NCBI GenBank assembly: GCA_942492915.1
Contig: OW818662.1
Location: 3,782,001 to 3,846,000, forward strand
Direction: 5' to 3'
Length of the DNA: 64,000 bases
Source: Turneriella sp942492915
GTDB lineage: Bacteria > Spirochaetota > Leptospiria > Turneriellales > Turneriellaceae
The number at the start of each line of letters is the position of its first letter. Position 1 is the stretch's first letter. The position numbers and the translations under genes were made by a program. Positions 40,076 to 48,769 of this stretch are shown one piece after another. The notes beneath the pieces were generated by a model. It saw nothing but the letters and a program-made list of their open reading frames with translations, was not told the origin of the DNA and ran no database searches.

Positions 40076-41023
40076 TCAGAAACTATAGCCTACGGATACA
40101 ACACCGTAATAGTCGTGAAGGAATGTGTTCTTGTCGACCGCAGTCCAGATTTTTTCTGACGCCATAGAATAGGTGCCCTGATAGAAAGCCAGCAGGCGCA
40201 TCTGCCATGCAGGACTGAAGCGAAAGGTAATGCCGCCACCAACGCGGGCGGTTGGGCCGTGAATTGAAACGCTTGTCGGGCCAATGTATGCATTTGGCAC
40301 GGGTGTAAGCTTTGTGCGGTAGTCGATGTAAGTTGCGAGCGGTGCATAGTTGCCATATTCATAACCGATCTGCCCGATGAGGTCAATTGAACTCAGACCC
40401 TCAGATGGGTAAAAACGCACTTCTTTGCCGAGCAGCAGAGCGTGGCGGTTCGTGATCGTCTTACTCGAGAGCTCTTCTCGATTGTATTTTTGGCCGTCAC
40501 CCGTATAGATGCTGTGTTGAGTGGAGCGGAACATGTAGGTAAAGAGATTCGCCCAGCGCGCAGAGGTCGCGTTCTGGTAGTTGATCGCGAACCCGACAGA
40601 CATGAGACTGTTCTTTGCCTGCTGACGCGAGCCGTCGGAGTACTGTTTGTAAATGCCGAGCGCGTCGACAAATTTCGTTTCTTCGGAGTAAAATCCGCCG
40701 CTGGCGCCGCCGACGTTGCCGTCAATAATGATCGAATGAGTTAACGGTTTTTCAGGCTGTGTTTCGCTCTTTTCACCTGCTTTTATCGGGGGCGGCATCA
40801 GCGCCGGCGACGCCCATACGAGTTCGCCGTTGTCGTCGAAAATTTGTACGATCTGGTCGCGCGCGATTTTGAGTTCACCTTCTTCCCGCTTGAGCGTGAC
40901 GGTCTTGTCGTTCTGCGCGGTAATAGTGCCGCTCAGGCGTTCTTTTGCCGTCACAACGGTAGCCGCGTTTAGCGCTGCCGTCAAAGAGATGAGTAGCGTG
41001 AATAGTCTTAGATAGGTAGTCAT
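40076..41023 (-). CDS. Exported beta-barrel protein with N-terminal Sm-like segment (paralogue B)
   Basis: A 315-residue protein starting at ATG 41023 with a signal peptide (LLISLTAALNAA). It shares its first domain with paralogue A: VVT-x-x-ER-x-x-GTIT, VTL, R-x-x-IVQIFDD-x-G-x-LV and SPAL. A Pro/Lys-rich linker then leads to a barrel of different sequence (ending GVVSVGYSF, a C-terminal Phe). The conserved front and diverged barrel suggest tandem duplication with domain-specific selection. Longer frames upstream are rejected, since they would place residues before a normal signal peptide. Confidence 0.75.
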   Translation of the reverse strand: MTTYLRLFTLLISLTAALNAATVVTAKERLSGTITAQNDKTVTLKREEGELKIARDQIVQIFDDNGELVWASPALMPPPIKAGEKSETQPEKPLTHSIIIDGNVGGASGGFYSEETKFVDALGIYKQYSDGSRQQAKNSLMSVGFAINYQNATSARWANLFTYMFRSTQHSIYTGDGQKYNREELSSKTITNRHALLLGKEVRFYPSEGLSSIDLIGQIGYEYGNYAPLATYIDYRTKLTPVPNAYIGPTSVSIHGPTARVGGGITFRFSPAWQMRLLAFYQGTYSMASEKIWTAVDKNTFLHDYYGVVSVGYSF

Positions 41024-41075
41024 GGGGTTCGCTGTTCGTGCGCGAGATGCTCCGTACAGCCGAATGCTGCTGCCG

Positions 41076-41105
41076 GTCAAACTATTACGTATGTGATAGT
41101 TTGAC
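41076..41105. promoter_or_regulatory. Inverted repeat in a divergent promoter region
   Basis: GTCAAACTAT (41076-41085) and ATAGTTTGAC (41096-41105) are exact complements around a 10-base spacer that itself contains TACGTA. It lies between the divergent starts of paralogue B (41023) and the unknown gene at 41147. No regulator gene is adjacent. Confidence 0.5.
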
Positions 41106-41146
41106 TTGAAGCAAGTGGTTGACGACCTGAAAAACGCTTCAGGATT

Positions 41147-42214
41147 ATGTCTCATCTGATGGCCTACGCATTCGAGCGCTTTGTTTTTTTTCAGGCCTCG
41201 GCTGCCGACCGGCAGAGCATCAGCGCGCTTTCGCAGGTGGGCGAACGCCTCGACCCCGCGCGCACCGCCTTTTACCATCATTTGCACGAGCTTGCTGATC
41301 TCAGGCCGCGTGACCTACTCATCTGTTGCGGCACCAGCCTTGCGGTGGCTTCGCGCGCGGCGCACGAACTCGGGCACGTGGCGACGCTGCGGCTCGGCGA
41401 TTTTCAAAACGGCGTTCATTCATTTCTCAATCTGCAATCTACCTCGATTTTTGGCGAAGTTGTACTCGCATTTCTGCCTGAAATTCTCAAGCGTCAGGCA
41501 ATGAGGATTTTTTCATTATTCGGTTTTAACGCCGTGTCGGTCGATTCGTCGCAGGGCCTCATGAAAGAGCTTAAGCATGGCGCAGGCATTGTCGTTTTCG
41601 ACCAGGATATGCCGGTGTTGAAGGGGCGCGTTGCCGAAAGCCGCGAGAAAATCTTCTCACTTCTGCGCGCCGAACGTAAAGCCCAGCGCCAGCTCGCCGT
41701 GATCATCATCAAAGACTTCGACCAGGGCAGCCTCTTCGGTGATATGATGACGATGGCGAAAGACGTCTCAAACGCGATGCTGTCACCTGCAGAATTTCTT
41801 GAATTCATACGCAACTACCTCTGCGACTTTCACACGTCGCATGCGACATGGCGCGTGCGCCTGGGTAATGCCACCGGCCTCGCGCACTCGACGTACGCCG
41901 GTCGCCCTTCGGTTTCGCTCGGCCTTTCAGATATCAAATGCGCCTTTCAGCATTCGCAGGACAAAGCGTACCACGAGTACTCACATGCGCGTGAACAGAT
42001 GATCGTCGAAGCGCGTGACCTCTCAGCGCGCATGGCGGTGACCGAGTGGCTGTTCGACCGGCAGCTGGCACAAGAAGCTGATGCGCAACAGAAGAGTCTT
42101 ATTGTTAAAAACGAAATGCCGCGCCTTTTTGAAATCTCGCGCGCCCCTGAGCCTGCGAGCGAACCTGCGCCCGGTTCACCCGCGGGCGACGAACGTGATT
42201 CTATGTTTCGTTAG
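41147..42214 (+). CDS. Unknown protein with a receiver-like segment
   Basis: A 355-residue soluble protein that I do not recognise. Residues about 120-225 resemble a response-regulator receiver domain: RIFSLFGFNAVSVDSSQGLMKEL, then GIVVFDQDMPVLKGR in the position of the phospho-Asp strand, then LAVIIIKDFDQ in the position of the Thr strand. The usual acidic pair at the start is missing, so phosphorylation by the normal chemistry is doubtful. The tail is low-complexity Ala/Pro/Glu. ATG 41147 or 41159 may be the start. Its 3' end overlaps the convergent MFS gene by 14 bases. Confidence 0.65.
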   Translation: MSHLMAYAFERFVFFQASAADRQSISALSQVGERLDPARTAFYHHLHELADLRPRDLLICCGTSLAVASRAAHELGHVATLRLGDFQNGVHSFLNLQSTSIFGEVVLAFLPEILKRQAMRIFSLFGFNAVSVDSSQGLMKELKHGAGIVVFDQDMPVLKGRVAESREKIFSLLRAERKAQRQLAVIIIKDFDQGSLFGDMMTMAKDVSNAMLSPAEFLEFIRNYLCDFHTSHATWRVRLGNATGLAHSTYAGRPSVSLGLSDIKCAFQHSQDKAYHEYSHAREQMIVEARDLSARMAVTEWLFDRQLAQEADAQQKSLIVKNEMPRLFEISRAPEPASEPAPGSPAGDERDSMFR

Positions 42215-43403
42215 TTCTGTCTTCTGAGTGAAATGACTCAGAGGTAAACACTGCGAGCACCAGAGAAACCCCGATAGTACCGAGCAGCAAATAGATGGCG
42301 TTTGACCAGTCGCGCGGGCCGGTCTTTACAGCATCCATCGAGATGCCGACGACGACACCGCCCGCATTGCCGAACAGCATCAACAGTCCCGTGGCTGAAC
42401 CTGCCTTATCGCGGCCGGCGAATTCTTCTGTGGCAGACAGTAGCAGTGCATACCCAGGCAGAAAGAAGAATCCGAGCATCGTGCTGTAGATGTAGAGTAG
42501 CGACCCATCGCCCGAGCGCGAGAGCGGCCACGTGAAAGCGCCGGCGAGCAGGCAGCACATGATCAAGAATGGCTTACGTCGGCGAACCGCATCTGAAATT
42601 GCCGGTATAGCAGCGGCCCCCAGAATACCCCCGCCGATGAGGCACGCCCCTGCATTGCCGGCGGCTTCGGCGCCGACCCCGTTTGGCGCCAGAATCTGTT
42701 CGAGCCATCCGGTGAATCCGTTGAAGTAGCCGAGCGCGAGAAATGAAATGGCAAAAAGTCTCACGAGATTGCGCGATTTCAGCAGTATTCGTAAATCGCG
42801 CGCCATATCTGCAGTCGCGCTGTTTCTGGCGCCCCGGTTCTCCCGGGCAAAAAACGCAAACGCCAGCGTGCTCGCTGCGGACATACCTGCGAAGACGGCC
42901 ATCGAACCCCGGTACTGCAGCGAAGCGTAGAGCGGTACCGCGAGCGCCATGCCAAGGGCCATGCCGATAAACATGCCGAGCGTGCCTAACCCAGTGGCGA
43001 GCGCGTTCTGCTCTGCAGGAAACCAATCAGCGACCAGTTTTGAAATGCCGTTGATAATAAATGGCTGACCCACGGCAATGCCCGCCTGGCACACGAGCAA
43101 GAACCAGAAAGAACCCTCGTAGATGCGCAACAGGGTAAACGCTGTCATGATTATGCTGCCGAGCAGAATCGAATAACGATAACCTTTTTTGTCGGTGAGA
43201 AATCCGGCTGGTATCGATACTAAAACATACACCAGCGGAAAAACCAGAATCAGAAAGTTCGAGGTGAGTTCGCCCACTGCATATCTCTTCTGCACTTCGG
43301 TCAAGAGCGGCGCAAAATTCAGCCAGAGCATCTGGCTCATAGCGGCGGGCAGCATAAAAAGAACGAGTATTACCCAACGATAGGTAGCAGGGACAGCAGA
43401 CAT
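42201..43403 (-). CDS. Major facilitator superfamily transporter
   Basis: A 400-residue membrane protein with twelve hydrophobic helices in two halves. The loop 2-3 motif typical of MFS proteins is seen as GFLTDKKGYRYSILLG. NFAPLLTEVQ and WFPAEQNALATGLGTLG resemble the FLVCR-like subfamily, but the substrate cannot be assigned. ATG 43403 (MSAVPATYRW) is used; the frame extends upstream to a TTG with no support. Convergent with the receiver-like gene. Confidence 0.85.
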   Translation of the reverse strand: MSAVPATYRWVILVLFMLPAAMSQMLWLNFAPLLTEVQKRYAVGELTSNFLILVFPLVYVLVSIPAGFLTDKKGYRYSILLGSIIMTAFTLLRIYEGSFWFLLVCQAGIAVGQPFIINGISKLVADWFPAEQNALATGLGTLGMFIGMALGMALAVPLYASLQYRGSMAVFAGMSAASTLAFAFFARENRGARNSATADMARDLRILLKSRNLVRLFAISFLALGYFNGFTGWLEQILAPNGVGAEAAGNAGACLIGGGILGAAAIPAISDAVRRRKPFLIMCCLLAGAFTWPLSRSGDGSLLYIYSTMLGFFFLPGYALLLSATEEFAGRDKAGSATGLLMLFGNAGGVVVGISMDAVKTGPRDWSNAIYLLLGTIGVSLVLAVFTSESFHSEDRTNET

Positions 43404-43451
43404 GGCGCACGGTCGTGCAGACCCGTGCTTCGTCAATTGAATCTTGGAGCG

Positions 43452-44813
43452 TTACTTTTTCTGCTTTCTCTCTTCTGTTCGCACCTGCAGCAGAATGGGC
43501 ACATCGGTCATGTCAAGACGCTTGCGCAGCTCGTTGTTGAGGTGGCGGCGAATCGGCATGGTCACTGGCTTATTGGTGAACACAATAAAGCGATTGAGCG
43601 GTGTGCCCTGCGTGATGTATTTGAGTTTGATATTCTGATTGGCGAGTACGTGGCTGCGCGAAAGCTCTTTGAGTATGGTGTTGAGCTTAGGTGTGCCGAT
43701 TTTCTCGACGACCTGCTTGCGTAGCTCAAAGGCTTTCGTTATGGCCTTGATGCAGTTCTCACCAGTTTCGGCGCTGATAAAATACCAGGGAAATTTCCAG
43801 AAGGCTTTCTGTGATTTTTCGACGGCGACTGCAACTTCGGCCTTAAGTTCTTTGTCTTCGCGAAACTTATCGTACTTGTTTATCAGAGCAACCAGAGGTT
43901 TGCCGGCGTCGGCGATAAGCGCAAACAGGGTCTTGTTCTGTTTGTCCATATTCTCGTTGTAGTCCATGACAAGAAACACAACCTCGCAGGCCTCGAGCGC
44001 TTCGCGCGCGCGTTTCACGCTGATTGATTCGACGTCTTCGACGACGTTTCGCTGGCGGCGCAAACCGGCAGTGTCGACAACTTCAATCAGTTTACCTTCA
44101 AAGTGAAAAAACTCGTTGATGCTGTCGCGCGTCGTGCCGGCCACGGGTGAAATGAGCGCGCGCTCTTTGCCGGTAAGCGTGTTGAAGAGCGTGCTCTTGC
44201 CTGCATTCGGTTTGCCCAGAATCGCGAGCTTCAGGTCTGCCTGAACGCCTTCGGCGACCACTGTTACCAGCGCATCTTCTTCTGATTCAGTGGGTACATC
44301 CACCTTTTTGTTTCTTGATTTGAACTGCAGTTGTATGCGTTCGCGCAGTTCACCGATATTGCGTTTGTTCAGCGCCGAGACGAAGAAGGTCTCGGCAAAA
44401 CCCAATTCATAGAACTCACTCGCTTCGGCCTCAAGCTGCGGGTCGTCGATGAAGTTGACCACGAGCCATACGGGCTTTTTTGACTTACGCAGCCGATCGG
44501 CGAGGTCTTGCTCGTACGTTGACAATCCGCCGCGTTTGACGACAAACAGCAGCAAATTGAATTTTTCCAGCTGCTTCTCTGCCGAGCGAATCGCCGCGAG
44601 CGTCAGCTCATCGTCGCGTATTTTCTTCTCACTCTCAAAACCCGGAAAGTCGGTGAGGGTCCACGTGCCTTCGCCCCAGGGTACCTGTTCGGTAATGAGG
44701 TCACGGGTGACACCCGGCTGGTTATAGATGATACTCTTGCGGTGGCCGAGCAGGGTGTTGAAAAGAGAGCTTTTGCCCACGTTCTGTCGGCCGATGATTG
44801 CGATCGCGGGCAT
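43452..44813 (-). CDS. der: Double-GTPase ribosome assembly factor Der/EngA
   Basis: A 453-residue essential GTPase for 50S maturation. Two G domains are visible: GRQNVGKSS (residues about 8-16) with DFPGFE, and GKPNAGKST (about 196) with DTAGLRRQ and NKYDK, followed by the KH-like C-terminal domain ending in a Lys-rich tail. The first G4 reads NFID, close to the usual NKxD family spread. ATG 44813 (MPAIAIIGRQN) is the typical start, preferred over GTG 44828. It is divergent from a small barrel gene. Confidence 0.96.
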   Translation of the reverse strand: MPAIAIIGRQNVGKSSLFNTLLGHRKSIIYNQPGVTRDLITEQVPWGEGTWTLTDFPGFESEKKIRDDELTLAAIRSAEKQLEKFNLLLFVVKRGGLSTYEQDLADRLRKSKKPVWLVVNFIDDPQLEAEASEFYELGFAETFFVSALNKRNIGELRERIQLQFKSRNKKVDVPTESEEDALVTVVAEGVQADLKLAILGKPNAGKSTLFNTLTGKERALISPVAGTTRDSINEFFHFEGKLIEVVDTAGLRRQRNVVEDVESISVKRAREALEACEVVFLVMDYNENMDKQNKTLFALIADAGKPLVALINKYDKFREDKELKAEVAVAVEKSQKAFWKFPWYFISAETGENCIKAITKAFELRKQVVEKIGTPKLNTILKELSRSHVLANQNIKLKYITQGTPLNRFIVFTNKPVTMPIRRHLNNELRKRLDMTDVPILLQVRTEERKQKK

Positions 44814-44893
44814 CGGCTTTGGTAGCACTTTTTCGAGCGTATGTCAAGAGTTATTAACTCGCCGGCGTCGGGCGATTTGAAACGGGGGTCGCC

Positions 44894-45427
44894 ATGATGA
44901 ATCTGCGGGCGTTTCTGGCTGCTGCGCTGTTTACCGTTGCCTGGTCTTCTGTGAGGTCAGATAGTACCGTGAGCGCATGCGACGACCTGAAGGTGCGCAA
45001 CCGCTGCGGATCGTGGTTGATGGGCAGTTATGCGTCCATCAGTGAAACAGGCGAATGGTTTGCGGGTGCTGGCGCCGGGTTTGAGTACTTTTTTCTACCT
45101 GATATCTCAATTGCTCCCATGCTCTCACCGGGATTCGGCTCAGGGGCCGTCTTTGCCTCGCCGAGCGCCGATCTTAACTATTACCTGTGGCGAAACAGTT
45201 TCGTTGAAATTGGTGCAGCCTACAGTGCCCGATATTTTTACCAATGGCCTGTGGCGGTGACTGGGGTCCAGGGCGACGGCCTTTTTCATGGGCCGGGTGC
45301 CTTTGCCTCATTCGCACTGGGCGAAAGGCTTTATGCCGGCCTGAACGTTGCCTATCAGTGGATCGTCTTTCGCGGCGAAGACTTTCGCTCGTGGTATTTT
45401 ACGATCCCAGTGTTCTGGTATTTTTGA
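44894..45427 (+). CDS. Small outer-membrane beta-barrel protein
   Basis: A 177-residue protein with a signal peptide (LRAFLAAALFTVAWSSVRS), two Cys close together (C29, C38) and about eight amphipathic strands rich in Gly, Tyr and Phe, ending in VFWYF. This is the layout of an eight-strand OmpA/OmpW-like barrel. I cannot name a family. GGGGG precedes the two adjacent ATG codons (44894, 44897). It is convergent with the site-2 protease gene (8-base gap). Confidence 0.7.
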   Translation: MMNLRAFLAAALFTVAWSSVRSDSTVSACDDLKVRNRCGSWLMGSYASISETGEWFAGAGAGFEYFFLPDISIAPMLSPGFGSGAVFASPSADLNYYLWRNSFVEIGAAYSARYFYQWPVAVTGVQGDGLFHGPGAFASFALGERLYAGLNVAYQWIVFRGEDFRSWYFTIPVFWYF

Positions 45428-45435
45428 CGGGCCCG

Positions 45436-46515
45436 CTACTGCGTCGCTTTCTGTATCAGCAGAAACTCGCTGATATTTTCGAGGTCGATAACGCCCAAAA
45501 GTTGCCCCGGGTAGCCCACAGGCAACAGCGGCATGTTCGATTCCGAAAGAATGCGCAGCGCTTCGGTCAGCGGCATCTGCGGAGGTAAAAACTGAATGTC
45601 GCGGCGCATCACCTTACCAATCGTCACGTTTTGGCCAAATTCGCTGAGGCCAGCGAGCATCGTGTCGCGGGTGAGCACGCCGGCGATCTCACCGGCCTCG
45701 GCGACAAGAAACTCGCGCTCCTGGCTGTCGAGCAGCGCCCTCAGGCCCATCGTTAGCTGGTCTTCAGCTTTGAGCACGGTAAACTTAGTCATGAGCAGGT
45801 TACCGACACGTTGTGCCGAAAGATCGCGTTTGACGTATTCTTGACTCGCTTCGGCTCCCGCGCCGAGGTAAATAAAGATGCCGATGAACACGAGCCAGAT
45901 GTTATAGAAGAGCCCCAGCATTACGAAGCCGATCGCAAGTATCTGACCAACGTTCGCCGCAATCTGCGTGGCACGCGTGCGCTCCAAGCGCATGGAAAGC
46001 AATGCGCGAAACACACGGCCGCCGTCCATAGGGAAAGCGGGTATCAGGTTGAATACGGCCATGATCACATTCACCAGAAAGAGCATCGGAATAAACAGGT
46101 CTGCCGTCATGGGGCCTTTAGGCAGGGCGATTTCGTATACCGTGGTTGAGAAGTGCATGTAGGCAAAGAGAGCGCCGGCGATCACGACGTTCACCATCGG
46201 CCCGGCGATCGCCACGAGTAATTCTTCTTTCGGAGAATCTGGCATTTTTTCCATACGCGCCATGCCGCCTATGGGGAAAAGAGTGATGTCGCGCGTCTTG
46301 ATGCCGAAACGGCGGGCCGTCAGCGCGTGGCCAAACTCGTGCAGCACGACACACGCGAACAGTGTCAGTATGTAACCCAGCGAAAGCATGAGTTGTTCGG
46401 TGCTGCGCGACTGGCGGTAATTCGCGAAGCCGATGTAGAAAAGGAGCAGCAGAAAGGTCCAGTGGATGTAGACCTTGATTCCCTTGAACTCCCCGATTCG
46501 AACTGACCAGCGCAT
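45436..46515 (-). CDS. Site-2 protease (M50) with C-terminal CBS domains
   Basis: A 359-residue intramembrane zinc metalloprotease. HEFGH is at residues 59-63 and the third zinc ligand in NLIPAFPMDGGR (about 155-166). Six hydrophobic segments come before about residue 230, then two CBS domains that may bind adenosine nucleotides. This is the SpoIVFB-like/CBS group, which cleaves membrane-bound regulators. ATG 46515 has GAGG at good spacing. It follows the thioredoxin-like gene by 41 bases. Confidence 0.9.
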   Translation of the reverse strand: MRWSVRIGEFKGIKVYIHWTFLLLLFYIGFANYRQSRSTEQLMLSLGYILTLFACVVLHEFGHALTARRFGIKTRDITLFPIGGMARMEKMPDSPKEELLVAIAGPMVNVVIAGALFAYMHFSTTVYEIALPKGPMTADLFIPMLFLVNVIMAVFNLIPAFPMDGGRVFRALLSMRLERTRATQIAANVGQILAIGFVMLGLFYNIWLVFIGIFIYLGAGAEASQEYVKRDLSAQRVGNLLMTKFTVLKAEDQLTMGLRALLDSQEREFLVAEAGEIAGVLTRDTMLAGLSEFGQNVTIGKVMRRDIQFLPPQMPLTEALRILSESNMPLLPVGYPGQLLGVIDLENISEFLLIQKATQ

Positions 46516-46556
46516 GGCTACCTCTATGGGCTTGCCCGACGACCCGTCATGCAAGA

Positions 46557-47324
46557 TTAATAGAGCGCGCGCGAGAGCTTGCGTCTGTAGTCGATGGTGA
46601 GCGGATGTTCGTTGCCGAGCACATGAAACGCCGCGATCATCAGATCTTTTTCGGCCGCGTGATTTTTTGTCCCTTCGATCTTGGCGATCAGCGATTCGAG
46701 GTGCTGCGTGGCTGCGTCGCTTTCGCCCAACACGAGCGCGCGTAATGTTTCTGCCCCGAGACCGGCATCGATACAGGCGAGCAATCCACCGCGTTTTTCA
46801 GAGAGCGGCGACCCGAATTCAGCAATTTCTGCCAGCGCTGCGCGCACGGTGGCGATTTCGGCTTTTGCGAGTTGAAGCTCTCCCTGTACAATTGCCCAGG
46901 CCGCTTCTTCGCGGCGCTTACCCGTCATCTGGCCGCCGCTGAGTTTCGCCAGGGCACTGGCCGGATCGCTCGTTGCCAGCGCCATAATCGCGTGAAACTC
47001 TTCAGAAGGCAGGTGTTCGTCGAGAATCGCGCGAATCGCCGCTGGGGGCTGTGCCCCCACAAAACCGCCGACGATCTTACCGTCTTTGAAAATTTTTACA
47101 TCGGGAATGCTGCGAATCTGAAACGTTTGCCCGAGCGCCTGTTCAGCGTCGGTATTCACTTTTGCCAGCGCGAACTTGCCTGCGTATTCGCTTTCGAGTG
47201 CTTCGAGCGCAGGGGTAAGCGTCTTGCACGGCCCGCACCACGGTGCCCAGAAGTCGACGAGTACGGGGCGTTTGTGTGATTCGATTATTACTTTCTCTTC
47301 AAAATCTGCTGCCGTGACGTCCAT
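46557..47324 (-). CDS. CnoX/YbbN-type thioredoxin with TPR-like tail
   Basis: A 255-residue cytoplasmic protein. Residues 1-110 are a thioredoxin domain with WCGPC at 29-33 and the cis-Pro in IRSIPDV. The rest is helical with degenerate TPRs, as in CnoX (YbbN), a redox-regulated holdase that cooperates with GroEL. Here the active site keeps both Cys, so it may also act as a reductase; some YbbN proteins have lost one. It is divergent from the alpha/beta hydrolase gene. Confidence 0.88.
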   Translation of the reverse strand: MDVTAADFEEKVIIESHKRPVLVDFWAPWCGPCKTLTPALEALESEYAGKFALAKVNTDAEQALGQTFQIRSIPDVKIFKDGKIVGGFVGAQPPAAIRAILDEHLPSEEFHAIMALATSDPASALAKLSGGQMTGKRREEAAWAIVQGELQLAKAEIATVRAALAEIAEFGSPLSEKRGGLLACIDAGLGAETLRALVLGESDAATQHLESLIAKIEGTKNHAAEKDLMIAAFHVLGNEHPLTIDYRRKLSRALY

Positions 47325-47407
47325 GGGTTCGAGTTGATCAGAAATTTAGGCCGTAAAGCAGGTTACGCGTCGCCTTGGCGGCGTGACCCATTGTTAAGAA
47401 TTGCCCG

Positions 47408-48235
47408 ATGCGGCGTTTGTTCTTCTCGTTCTCGGGGCTCAGGCTCTCGTACCTCGAAGCCGGCGACGACCGAAATCCCAAACTGTTTATCGCTCATGCC
47501 AATGGTTATGCCGCTGGCTGTTACGACTTTATCATCTCGAATTTCAGCGACCGTTACCACGTCTGCGCGCTCGACTTCGCCGGTCACGGCGATTCAGAGA
47601 GTACGCTGAACTTCAAATCATGGAACTTCTTCAGCGATCAGATTCTCGCCTTTCTGGATCATAAAGGCTGGCAACGCACCAGTGCCATCGGGCATTCGCT
47701 CGGCGGCGGCAGTCTCGTGCGCGCGGCGCAGGCAGCACCAGATCGTTTCGAGAAGCTTGTTCTCTTTGACCCGGTGGTGCTCGGTTTTTTGTCGATTACC
47801 TATGTGAAGCTGTTCGGTAACCCGATGGCATCAACGGCACTCGGCCGGCGCGCCGACTTCAAGAACAAAGAGCAGGCGCTGAAAATCTTCATGCGCCACC
47901 CTGCCAACCGCAGCTGGGAAAGAGAAGCGGTCAAGGCGTACGTCGACCATTGTATTAAAGAAGATTCAGAAGGATGTATGCTGTGCTGCCTGCCAGAGGT
48001 CGAGGCGCAGATCTTCTCGCAGACGAACTACAGCCATCTTTTCAAATTAGGGCGTATTCGCGCAGAGACGCATATTGTACTGCCACCGCGTTCGAATGTG
48101 TGCCCGACTCGCGTGGCGCGGCGCATCGTGCGTAATCATGAGAAATCCTCAGTTATTCGCCTGCCAGGCACAGGGCACCTGCTGCCGTTTGAAAACCGCC
48201 AATTGACGCTCGATACGATTGCGAAATTTATCTGA
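47408..48235 (+). CDS. Alpha/beta hydrolase
   Basis: A 275-residue soluble hydrolase. The nucleophile elbow is GHSLGGG (S near residue 98), an early HxNGYxxG oxyanion loop is seen as HANGYAAG, and the catalytic His is in GTGHLLPFE near the end. The fold is that of the esterase/haloperoxidase-like group; the substrate is unknown. It is followed after 39 bases by a DoxX-like membrane gene, possibly in the same transcript. Confidence 0.88.
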   Translation: MRRLFFSFSGLRLSYLEAGDDRNPKLFIAHANGYAAGCYDFIISNFSDRYHVCALDFAGHGDSESTLNFKSWNFFSDQILAFLDHKGWQRTSAIGHSLGGGSLVRAAQAAPDRFEKLVLFDPVVLGFLSITYVKLFGNPMASTALGRRADFKNKEQALKIFMRHPANRSWEREAVKAYVDHCIKEDSEGCMLCCLPEVEAQIFSQTNYSHLFKLGRIRAETHIVLPPRSNVCPTRVARRIVRNHEKSSVIRLPGTGHLLPFENRQLTLDTIAKFI

Positions 48236-48274
48236 CGCTTTCGCCCCGTATTCTGGTTGGCATGCCCGGCCTGA

Positions 48275-48700
48275 ATGCCTTCACGGCACATGGAATTTCT
48301 GAACGACCCTTTCTGGCAGCTCGGCCTTGTGCGCTCGCTCGTGCCGCTGCTGATGGTGATACTTTTTGCGCAATCGGGGCTCGACAAGGTTGTCGATTTT
48401 CGCGGCAACCTCGAGTGGATGACCGGGCATTTCAGTAAGACGATTCTCAAGGGCGCGGTGAAGCCCGCGCTCGTCGCCATCACGGTGCTCGAACTCGCGT
48501 CGGCAGGCCTGTGCGCTGTGGGAGTTGCCTATTTGTTCGCAGGGCTTTCGATCATGCCGGCTTTCTGGGGGCTCATGCTGTGTGCGGTCACGCTGCTCAA
48601 GCTTTTTGCCGGCCAGCGTATCGCAAAAGATTACCCGGGCGCCGCGACAATTGCCTTCTATCTTTTTCTGGCGGTATTTGGCATGTTTGTCTTACGGTGA
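48275..48700 (+). CDS. DoxX-like small membrane protein
   Basis: A 141-residue protein with four hydrophobic helices. The early SLVPLLMVILFAQSGLDKVVDF motif and the IAKDYPGAATIAFYLFLAVF end are typical of the DoxX/DoxD family, whose bacterial members are linked to redox and thiol stress. ATG 48290 (MEFLNDPFW) is an equally good start. Function cannot be taken further. Confidence 0.7.
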   Translation: MPSRHMEFLNDPFWQLGLVRSLVPLLMVILFAQSGLDKVVDFRGNLEWMTGHFSKTILKGAVKPALVAITVLELASAGLCAVGVAYLFAGLSIMPAFWGLMLCAVTLLKLFAGQRIAKDYPGAATIAFYLFLAVFGMFVLR

Positions 48701-48769
48701 CAGCAATTACCCTGCTGCGGCAATTCTAACGGAATTGACGCGCTGTCTCAATCGTGCATCAACTCCGCC

